A stretch of DNA of 6,455 bases from Desulfobacterales bacterium (lineage in GTDB: Bacteria > Desulfobacterota > Desulfobacteria > Desulfobacterales > UBA5852): contig JASJBQ010000271.1 of the NCBI GenBank assembly GCA_030066455.1, positions 1 through 6,455 of the forward strand, written 5' to 3'. Positions within the stretch are counted from its first letter, which is position 1; each line of letters starts with the position of its first letter. The translations under genes and the position numbers were made by a program. The notes beneath the pieces were generated by a model. The model searched no databases. It saw only the letters and a program-made list of their open reading frames with translations, and was not told the origin of the DNA. This document shows positions 1-5,967 of this stretch, one piece after another.

Positions 1-1
1 C

Positions 2-1309
2 GGTCTCAACGACCGGGTGATTATCGATATTCCCAAGGGCAGCTACGTCCCGGTATTCGAGACACGCCGCCAGCCTGGCGCGGAGCCCGCCGCTGAGCCC
101 GCCCCTGCGGCCGAGATGCCATCAAATCACCGAAGGTACTGGCCCACCATCCTCGTCCGAACCGTTCGCAATCTCTCCGGCGACACCCAGCTTGACAACT
201 GGCGCAACGGCTTGGCGGCCGAGTTGGCAAACGAATTGAACCGTTATCCGGACATTCGTGTCATGAACCACGATCCGGAAATCGCGCAAGGCCCCGAGGG
301 GGCCACCAGCCCCCGCTTTGCGGTCGACGGCAGCGTCCGCTGTGATCAAGACGGCATCAAGCTGATCCTCAGCCTGGCCGACGCTCAAACCGGCCGGCAG
401 TTATGGAGCAATGCCTACCGCTCGGCCGTCGACGACGGCAACAGCATCGCCTTCCAGGAACGCGTTGCCCGGAAGGTATCCGTGGCGCTGGCCGGCAAGC
501 GCGGGCTGATTGCGGAAACCCTGGGGCGTGAGATTCACAATGGGTTGCCGCCGGGTTCCGAAGCCTATATGGCCGTCTTACGGCATTACGACTACATATC
601 AACCGCAACCCCGGAGGCCTTCCAGCGGGCGTTGGCCGCCCTGGAAAAGGCTGCCGCTGTCGATCCGGAATGCGGGCAGGTGTGGACCATGCGCGGACGG
701 CTTTTCGCCAGCATGCATGCGTTCGATATCCCGGGGTTCGACAAGCCCCTGGATCAGGCCATGGCGTTCGCGCTGAAAGGCATGCGCCTGATGCCGGGTG
801 ATCAGCGGGCCCATGGCGTGCTCGCGCTCATCCACCTGTTGCGCGACGACCTCGATGCCTGCCGGGTGGAAGCCGAACGGGCTTTGCATCTGGCCCCTGA
901 AACGCTGTTTATTCTCGACGGCATCGGGTACGTGCTGACCCTCATGGGCGACTGGGAGCAAGGTCCCGCCCTGATCCGCAAGGCCATCGACCAGAATCCC
1001 TTCTACAGCAACTACGTACACTTCGCACTTTGGGTCGATTGCCTCCGCCAGAAGGATTGCGCCTGCGCCTACATCGAAGCCATGAAACTCAATCGACCCG
1101 CCAGCTTCTGGGACCATCTCGCCAAGGCCGCCACTTTCGGCCTCTGCGGCAACATCGAAGACGGCCGCCGGGCCGCCGGCGAACTGCTCAACCTCAAACC
1201 CGATTTTCCCCGGGATGGCCGTCGGCTGATCGGACATTACATCAAGTTCGAGGACATCGCTGATCGTGTGGTCGAAGGACTCGCAGCGGTCGGTGTTCAA
1301 ATCCAATGA
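2..1309 (+). CDS. TolB/FlgO-like domain plus TPR protein, 5' end cut by window
   Basis: This is the C-terminal part of a larger protein. The frame is open to the window edge, and a GTG at 17 is internal rather than a start: the paralogue at 5968 carries about 100 more residues before the shared IPKGSYVPVF motif, so the full protein is probably near 530 aa. Counting from the GTG codon, residues 5-14 hold that motif and 15-40 are a Pro/Ala-rich linker. Residues 41-160 resemble the TolB-N/FlgO-type domain found beside adenylate-cyclase-like proteins (VRNLSGD at 50-56, FAVDGSV at 101-107, DAQTGRQLW at 122-130). Residues 180-395 contain about five or six TPR-like helix pairs, for example 265-295, 298-328 and 365-395. 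The ending (about 407-427) resembles the usual end of such TPR proteins. TPRs normally mediate protein binding; partner and role are unknown. No membrane segment is visible in the part seen. The next gene lies 284 bases downstream. Confidence 0.85.
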   Translation, partial: GLNDRVIIDIPKGSYVPVFETRRQPGAEPAAEPAPAAEMPSNHRRYWPTILVRTVRNLSGDTQLDNWRNGLAAELANELNRYPDIRVMNHDPEIAQGPEGATSPRFAVDGSVRCDQDGIKLILSLADAQTGRQLWSNAYRSAVDDGNSIAFQERVARKVSVALAGKRGLIAETLGREIHNGLPPGSEAYMAVLRHYDYISTATPEAFQRALAALEKAAAVDPECGQVWTMRGRLFASMHAFDIPGFDKPLDQAMAFALKGMRLMPGDQRAHGVLALIHLLRDDLDACRVEAERALHLAPETLFILDGIGYVLTLMGDWEQGPALIRKAIDQNPFYSNYVHFALWVDCLRQKDCACAYIEAMKLNRPASFWDHLAKAATFGLCGNIEDGRRAAGELLNLKPDFPRDGRRLIGHYIKFEDIADRVVEGLAAVGVQIQ

Positions 1310-1375
1310 TGTCCATTCGGAAATGATCACCTTTCAGGCCAAGGCCGGAGCGCGATTTGAAACCCAAGGGCGCCG

Positions 1376-1400
1376 CTCGACGCTGTCGAGGATTTCATTT
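1376..1400 (+). terminator. Possible weak terminator hairpin after the first gene
   Basis: CTCGAC (1376-1381) and GTCGAG (1385-1390) form a perfect 6-bp inverted repeat around the 3-base loop GCT. It begins 66 bases after the stop codon at 1307-1309 and is followed by GATTTCATTTT, a broken T-rich run. Position suits a terminator, but the T tract is poor, so this could be only a hairpin or chance in GC-rich sequence. Confidence 0.25.
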
Positions 1401-1409
1401 TGGCGCCAA
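1400..1409. repeat. Perfect 10-bp palindrome TTGGCGCCAA
   Basis: TTGGCGCCAA is a perfect palindrome about 185 bases before the outer-membrane protein gene. Its GGCGCC core also occurs at 1369-1374 and 1445-1450, so three copies fall within 82 bases; the first two flank the CTCGAC/GTCGAG hairpin and could pair into a larger stem. It could be a dimeric-regulator site, part of an RNA fold, or chance; nothing here separates these options. Confidence 0.3.
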
Positions 1410-1593
1410 CACCGGCATGGGCCGACGGTCGCCTTCCAATACCGGGCGCCGATCAATGTTGAGCCCTATCCGGTCAGCGTCAAGGCCGGTGCACGATCAA
1501 ACCATCCGATCGCCTTCGCGAATCAGCCCATAGCGTAATACATAAAGCCTATCGGAACCCAAATCGAAAAGCTTAGATAGAGAGGAGGCAGAG

Positions 1594-2757
1594 ATGGATC
1601 ACCCAGAAGTCAGAGGACACATCAATCTGGCCGTGGCGCTCGTTCTGAGCCTATTGTGGATGGCGGCATCCCCGGCCTCTGCCGCTAGCGGGGAACGGAG
1701 CTACTACCTTGCGGATAACTATACAGGCTACGAGTTGAAGCAACTCCAATTCCAGTCGGAGAGCGCCCCCCTGAGCGGTTATAAGACGGCCGGCGCGAAA
1801 CCGGCATACGACCATGCTATGCGCTCCAGCAACAGGGACCTCTGGGCGCAGTCGGAAGGCGAATCCGCAGCCGAAAGCGACAGCGCACAGTCGGACCCCG
1901 ACGATCCGACGGGAGGGATGAGCATCAAGGAGCTGTCGCAGCAATCGGCCAATCCGGTCAGTAAAAATGCGTACATATTCACCCAGTTCGCCACGACCTT
2001 CAACGACGGCGACTTGAACACGAACGACGCGCATGTGGCCGGCAATATCACTTTCCAGCCCATCATCCCCATCCCGCTTTACGGCGAAGACGAAAATGAA
2101 TGGCGCATCGTCACCCGTCCGACCATCAATCTTTTTATCAGCCAACCCCTTCCCGACGGGCCGCGGGGATCCGGCGAGTTCGAGAAGGATAATTTTGACC
2201 GTGAAACCGGGCTCAGCGACCTGCTCATTCCCCTGCCGCTGGCCCTCCCGGACAAACTCTCCGGCAGGTGGCTGCTGGCGCTGGGGCCCAGTTTCAGCAT
2301 TCCCACCAACACCGACGACCAGTTCGGTGTGGACCAGTGGTGTGCCGGCGTGACAGGCGTCTTCGGCTACATCGCCGAGAACTGGATGTGCGGTGCTTAT
2401 CCCCAGACCTACTTCAAGATCGCCGACTGGAACCGCGACAACGATGAACGGGGCGCAAGGTTCGGGAACATGTTCTATTGGTTTTTCTACAACATCACCG
2501 ACGACTGGCAGATCGGCACCAACCCCACGATCCAGTGGAATGACAAGGCCGGATCCGGCAACAAATGGAACATTCCCGTGGGGCTGACCCTATCGAAGAT
2601 CACCAAGTGGGGCAATACGCCGATGCGCCTGGAGTTCGGCGCCGAGTACTCGGTCGTGAATCAGGACGACTACGGTGAGGTGGCGCGGTTCAAGTTCAAC
2701 ATCATTCCCGTCGTCAGTCGACCGATCAAGAGGTCGATATTCGGCGGCGGCAAATAG
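1594..2757 (+). CDS. Exported outer-membrane beta-barrel protein ('neuromedin U'-annotated family)
   Basis: The 387-aa product has a clear Sec signal peptide: a hydrophobic stretch at 11-25 and SPASA before a likely cut after Ala30. Residues 31-108 form a polar, probably flexible region including a Ser/Glu/Asp-rich patch (87-105). From about 110 on, the pattern fits bacterial proteins often mis-named neuromedin U, which are predicted outer-membrane barrels: LSQQSANPVS (114-123), NITFQPIIPIPL (151-162), WRIVTRPTINLFISQPL (170-186), GLSDLLIPLPLAL (206-218), LGPSFSIPTNTDDQFG (230-245), a strand pair near 291-316, then WNIPVGL (325-331). Alternating hydrophobic and polar residues support beta strands. 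The start is set by a strong GAGGAGG at 1582-1588, five bases from ATG. Two cysteines (250, 266) could form a disulfide. The chain ends in IFGGGK instead of the terminal aromatic residue usual for barrels. Substrate unknown; transport is sometimes suggested for the family without firm proof. Confidence 0.85.
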   Translation: MDHPEVRGHINLAVALVLSLLWMAASPASAASGERSYYLADNYTGYELKQLQFQSESAPLSGYKTAGAKPAYDHAMRSSNRDLWAQSEGESAAESDSAQSDPDDPTGGMSIKELSQQSANPVSKNAYIFTQFATTFNDGDLNTNDAHVAGNITFQPIIPIPLYGEDENEWRIVTRPTINLFISQPLPDGPRGSGEFEKDNFDRETGLSDLLIPLPLALPDKLSGRWLLALGPSFSIPTNTDDQFGVDQWCAGVTGVFGYIAENWMCGAYPQTYFKIADWNRDNDERGARFGNMFYWFFYNITDDWQIGTNPTIQWNDKAGSGNKWNIPVGLTLSKITKWGNTPMRLEFGAEYSVVNQDDYGEVARFKFNIIPVVSRPIKRSIFGGGK

Positions 2758-3007
2758 AAAACCCCTCATCTCCGGTTTGCCGACTGGCGCTTTGTCGCGC
2801 GGCCTGCCAACAGGGCGTCAGGATGGTACGGCCTCGCCGTGGACCGCCGCCTCTTGATGAACCCCGGCATCCAGCGGCGGTCGCCGACGGGATTCATCCG
2901 CCCCATTTGGGGGCCGCTGCCTTGCCCCTCCATTTCCATCCGGTCGGCCACCACGGGCAAGGTGTGCGGACCGGTCCAGACGCCCCTCCGGTCAGGCAAT
3001 AGGGCCG

Positions 3008-3030
3008 AGGCCTTGTGGGTAAGGCTTTTT
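3008..3030 (+). terminator. Candidate intrinsic terminator
   Basis: AGGCCTT (3008-3014) pairs with AAGGCTT (3021-3027): seven pairs including one G-U, around the 6-base loop GTGGGT, ending in a run of five T (3026-3030). It lies about 250 bases after the stop of the outer-membrane protein gene and about 100 before the regulator start, so it could end transcripts from the former. The stem is short and its base shares T residues with the tract, so the call is tentative. Confidence 0.4.
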
Positions 3031-3088
3031 GGCGGCAAACAGGTATCCATTGATTTTGATTGAAGACCTCATTTTTTTAGGGTAATCC

Positions 3089-3114
3089 ATCGGCTTATTC
3101 TCACAATAGCCGAT
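3089..3114 (+). promoter_or_regulatory. Inverted repeat just upstream of the regulator's ribosome-binding site
   Basis: ATCGGCTTATT (3089-3099) and AATAGCCGAT (3105-3114) form a 10-bp stem with one bulged T and the 5-base loop CTCAC. The right arm ends one base before a short AGG (3116-3118), the only Shine-Dalgarno-like element for ATG 3127. As DNA it could be a dimer operator, perhaps for autoregulation by the LuxR-type product; as RNA it could hamper ribosome access. A T tract does not follow, so it is not a typical terminator. The symmetry is read directly; its function is inferred. Confidence 0.5.
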
Positions 3115-3126
3115 CAGGTTGATATC

Positions 3127-5361
3127 ATGGAAGCAATAGAAAAAGATGCGGCCCCGAAATTAACGGGGATCGATCTGGAACATCGTTATCGGGATCTTTT
3201 TGAACGCACCAGCGATCTTATCATGGTCCATGATCTGGAGGGCCGCCTGCTTGATGTCAATCCGGCCGTAACCCGTCTCTCGGGCTACCGTCCTGAAGAA
3301 TTGATCGGTCGATCCATCGAGGCGTTCGTCACGCCTGAATTTCGCCCCCTGTTCCGCGAAGCGTATTTATCCGAAATCGGTACCCAGGGTTATGCGGAGG
3401 GTGTGGTCCGATTGCTGGCCAAGGACGGCCGTGAGCATTTTATCGAATATGCCAATGTGCTGGTTCATCAGGAAGGGAGGTCGCCCTACGTCAGCGGTCT
3501 CGGCCGCGACATTACCGAACGCTTACAGGCCAAGCAAGCGTTGCAAAGGGCGCAAGAGGAAACGGAACAGCGCATCGTGATGCGGACCACCGAGCTTGTA
3601 GAAGCGAATGTGCTTCTGAAGCGGGAAACGGTAGATCGCAAGAAGGTCGAGGCGCAACTGCGGACGAGCCAGGAGCGCTACGCGCTGGCCACACGGGCCG
3701 CTGGGGTCGGCGTCTGGGATTTGAACCTTGAGACCAACGAATTTTATCTCGATCCCAACGTGAAGGAAATTCTGGGTTATCGTGACGATGAGATCCCCAA
3801 CGATATCGAAGTCTGGTCGAGCTATGTTCACCCCAAGGACAAACAGGCCGTAATGGAGGCTTTCCAGGCCCACATCGAGGGCAAGCAACCTGAGTTTGTG
3901 TACGAGCATCGGATGCTCAGGAAAGATGGCGCCACCTGCTGGATCATGGCGCGCGGTTCGGCCATGCGTGACTCACACGGCAATCCCATACGTGTCGTCG
4001 GAACCGATACCGATATCACCGCTCGGAAGCACTCCGAGGAAGCACTCCACAAAATTCTTGAAGAGCTGGAAGACAGGGTAAGGAAGCGCACGGCCGATCT
4101 ATCCACGATCAATGCGCAGTTAGAACTGGAGATCAGCGAACGCAAAAAAACCGAGAAGGCTTTACGGGAGAACGAGGAGCGCTATCGCGCCTTGGCGGAT
4201 GCATCATTTGAAGCTGTCTTTATTTCCGAGAACGGTATTTGTATCGATACCAATAACACCGCGGTGGAAATGTTCGGCTATGACCACGAGGAGCTGATCG
4301 GCATCTTCGGCACGGATGTTATCGCGCCGGAATCGAGGGACTTGGTGATGCAAAACATGTTGTCGGGATACGAGAAGCCCTATGAAGCCATCGCGCAAAG
4401 GAAAGATGGAACCACTTTTCAGGTCGAGATACGCGGCAAGATGACGGAGTTAAAAGGCCGCAGGGTCAGAATCACGGTGGTGCATGACATCGACCAAAAC
4501 AAAAAGATGGAGGCCCGCCTGAGAAAAAGTGAGAAAAAGTATCGGCAGATCTTTGATCTTTCCCCCGAGGCTATCGTGTTGCTGGATACCACGGAAACCA
4601 TCATCGATGTGAATGCCATGTTCCTGGATTGGCTGGGCTACCGGCGGGAGGAGATTGTCGGCAAGCGTATTCAGGATCTTCCCTTCATGAGCGCCGGCCA
4701 CAAGGCCAAAGCCATGCGGAATTTTTCGCGAAGGATGGCAGGCGGAAAAATTAGCCCTTACGAGCTTGATTTTTATACCAAGCGTGGTGAAAAGCGTGTT
4801 GGCCGGATAGTGGCCACCCCCATAAAGGCGGAAAACGGGGAAAGCGTTCAGGATCTCGCGATGATCGCCGACATCACCGAGCGCATCCAAGCCGAGCAGG
4901 CGCTGCAACAGAGGGAAACTGAACTGGAGCTTCGATCGCGCGATCTGGAAGAGGTCAATGCCGCGCTAAAGGTGCTGCTCAAGAAAAGAGAGCGTGACAA
5001 ATCGGTTCTGGAGGAGCGCGTGCTTCTTAATGTCAAAAATTTAATCGTCCCCTACCTGCAAAAACTGAAAAAAACCGGGGCCAACAATTTGCAGAAGTCG
5101 TATATCAAGATTCTGGAAACCCATCTGGGCGAAATTGTTTCATCTTTTTACCAAACCTTGTCAGCAAGCTATGCCGATTTGACGCCCAAGGAAATTCAGG
5201 TCGCCGATCTGGTTCGGCAGGGCCATACGACCAAAGAGATCGCCACGCTGCTGAATTCCTCCCCCAGGGCCGTAGAATTCCATCGCAACAACATTCGGAA
5301 AAAATTCGGCTTGACCAATCATAAAACCAATCTTCGATCCCACCTCTTGAACCTGCATTAA
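3127..5361 (+). CDS. Multi-PAS one-component regulator with LuxR-type HTH
   Basis: The 744-aa soluble protein has no signal peptide or membrane segment, so it probably senses a cytoplasmic cue. Four PAS domains are visible: about 18-132 (DITE end at 128-131), 183-300 (PAS_3-like, ending TDITARK), 350-458 and 469-586 (ending ADITER). Linkers at about 133-182, 301-349 and 587-635 look like signalling coiled coils. Residues 611-684 are a helical module that I recall before the HTH in many deltaproteobacterial PAS regulators. Residues 685-730 are a LuxR/GerE HTH (LTPKEIQVADLV, then TTKEIATLLN and SPRAVEFHRNNIRKKFGL). No histidine kinase, receiver, GGDEF or ATPase domain is present, so it is a one-component DNA-binding regulator. 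Ligand and cofactor are not identifiable. ATG 3127 is chosen because no in-frame ATG, GTG or TTG lies between it and the stop at 3061-3063; its AGG at 3116-3118 is weak. The next gene starts 606 bases downstream. Confidence 0.9.
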   Translation: MEAIEKDAAPKLTGIDLEHRYRDLFERTSDLIMVHDLEGRLLDVNPAVTRLSGYRPEELIGRSIEAFVTPEFRPLFREAYLSEIGTQGYAEGVVRLLAKDGREHFIEYANVLVHQEGRSPYVSGLGRDITERLQAKQALQRAQEETEQRIVMRTTELVEANVLLKRETVDRKKVEAQLRTSQERYALATRAAGVGVWDLNLETNEFYLDPNVKEILGYRDDEIPNDIEVWSSYVHPKDKQAVMEAFQAHIEGKQPEFVYEHRMLRKDGATCWIMARGSAMRDSHGNPIRVVGTDTDITARKHSEEALHKILEELEDRVRKRTADLSTINAQLELEISERKKTEKALRENEERYRALADASFEAVFISENGICIDTNNTAVEMFGYDHEELIGIFGTDVIAPESRDLVMQNMLSGYEKPYEAIAQRKDGTTFQVEIRGKMTELKGRRVRITVVHDIDQNKKMEARLRKSEKKYRQIFDLSPEAIVLLDTTETIIDVNAMFLDWLGYRREEIVGKRIQDLPFMSAGHKAKAMRNFSRRMAGGKISPYELDFYTKRGEKRVGRIVATPIKAENGESVQDLAMIADITERIQAEQALQQRETELELRSRDLEEVNAALKVLLKKRERDKSVLEERVLLNVKNLIVPYLQKLKKTGANNLQKSYIKILETHLGEIVSSFYQTLSASYADLTPKEIQVADLVRQGHTTKEIATLLNSSPRAVEFHRNNIRKKFGLTNHKTNLRSHLLNLH

Positions 5362-5374
5362 TACAAGTTTTTAC

Positions 5375-5398
5375 CTGATAATTTCCTGTTAGTTTTTT
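5375..5398 (+). terminator. Possible intrinsic terminator of the regulator gene
   Basis: CTGATA (5375-5380) pairs with TGTTAG (5387-5392) through six pairs, two of them G-U, around the loop ATTTCC, followed by six T (5393-5398). It begins 13 bases after the stop codon at 5359-5361, the expected place. The T tract is good but the stem is weak and AT-rich. Confidence 0.35.
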
Positions 5399-5402
5399 GA
5401 CG

Positions 5403-5436
5403 TTTACATGAGACCCATAAAAAACTATTTTATAAT
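5403..5436 (+). promoter_or_regulatory. Sigma70-like promoter candidate in AT-rich gap
   Basis: TTTACA (5403-5408; five of six against TTGACA) is followed after 17 bases by TATTTT (5426-5431; four of six against TATAAT). A perfect TATAAT lies at 5431-5436, but at 22 bases its spacing to TTTACA is too long. A start near 5438-5445 would give a leader of about 525 bases to the gene at 5968, or a separate small RNA. AT-rich DNA readily yields such matches by chance. Confidence 0.22.
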
Positions 5437-5953
5437 ATTAAATCAGTTATATATCAGATTCGTCTACCTATTTGCCTATCAATATCATTCAGGTACGGGC
5501 CGGCAGTTAACAGCTAACGGCTGTACTTGCTTCGTGTGGTTAAAGGATCGGAAGGAATGACACCGCTGTTATTTCAGATTTGTGGAACCTCCAATCCGGA
5601 TTGACCCATCTGACATTCAAAAGTCGATCGGCCGGGACGCAGACCTTGCCGAATCACTTTCAAATGCACAGCGTAATACCCGAGAGGCCGTCGTTTCCCT
5701 GCGTTCGAGTGATGCCAAAATATGGTCTTAAAACCATACGGCCCCAATTCTTTCCCCGGGTACCTTCGGCATGATACATAGTCTGTAGCCGCTTCACGAA
5801 CCAAATGTCCAACCTGAGGGCCGCGAACCGCAACTTGGGTGCGCGAAACGCTTTTTCGCCGTACCGAATCAGTCCCTTGAAAATGAACGGGGTGACCGTT
5901 CGCACCCTAAAACACCATGGATCGGGTACCCCTTTTCCAAGCGCAGCACCGGT

Positions 5954-5958
5954 GGAAG
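5954..5958 (+). promoter_or_regulatory. Ribosome-binding site that decides the start of the last gene
   Basis: GGAAG ends nine bases before ATG 5968. An in-frame ATG at 5917 would add 17 residues but has no Shine-Dalgarno-like sequence before it, so 5968 is preferred. Confidence 0.6.
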
Positions 5959-5967
5959 TATTTCACA

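Larger units (their letters stand above)
2758..3126. other. 369-base non-coding gap before the regulator gene
   Basis: No convincing gene is visible. Open frames on both strands are short, lack ribosome-binding sites and give Pro/Arg/Gly-rich translations without recognisable motifs. From 2758 to about 3030 the stretch is GC-rich like the coding DNA; it turns AT-rich from about 3045. It holds a possible terminator (3008-3030) and an inverted repeat (3089-3114). The distance and the hairpins suggest that the regulator has its own promoter. Confidence 0.6.
5362..5967. other. 606-base non-coding stretch between regulator and second TPR-family gene
   Basis: No gene is supported here. Bases 5362-5480 are AT-rich, unlike the flanking genes, with a possible terminator and promoter-like boxes. 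From about 5490 base composition returns toward the average. Small inverted repeats occur at 5721-5738 (TATGGT/ACCATA, 6-base loop) and 5843-5859 (GCGAAA/TTTCGC, 5-base loop). Overlapping minus-strand frames at 5574-5804 and 5660-5905 (76 and 81 codons) lack a clear ribosome-binding site and match no family I recognise. The stretch could hold a long 5' leader, a small RNA, or the worn remains of a gene or element. Confidence 0.55.

Noticed and set aside
599..1330. 243-codon open frame on the minus strand opposite the first gene
   Set aside because: It is antisense to a well-supported TPR coding region; its translation has no recognisable domain, and it is a common by-product of GC-rich codon use.
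1266..1538. 90-codon + strand frame overlapping the end of the first gene
   Set aside because: There is no Shine-Dalgarno-like sequence, the composition is Arg/Ser/Pro-rich, and no motif is seen.
1513..1544. Promoter-like TAATAC/TACATA before the barrel gene
   Set aside because: No acceptable -35 element lies at the right spacing, and no sigma54 GG-N10-GC pattern was found nearby.
1651..2145. 164-codon minus-strand frame opposite the barrel gene
   Set aside because: It is a shadow of a gene with a signal peptide and family motifs; it has no motif of its own.
2901..2912. CCCC-ATTT-GGGG hairpin
   Set aside because: A 4-bp stem without extension or T tract is expected by chance in GC-rich DNA.
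2766..3050. 94-codon minus-strand frame in the gap before the regulator
   Set aside because: No ribosome-binding site and no recognisable motif; it also runs through the candidate terminator.
3056..3086. TTGATT plus GGTAAT as a promoter for the regulator
   Set aside because: Each box matches only four of six bases and the spacing is 19, so it is too weak to list as a feature.
4450..4908. 152-codon minus-strand frame opposite the regulator
   Set aside because: It lies wholly inside the PAS-coding region, whose + strand translation is unambiguous.
5574..5905. Possible transposase or gene remnant on the minus strand
   Set aside because: The two overlapping frames show no catalytic motif, no terminal inverted repeats and no target-site duplication that I could find; kept only as an open question for the gap.
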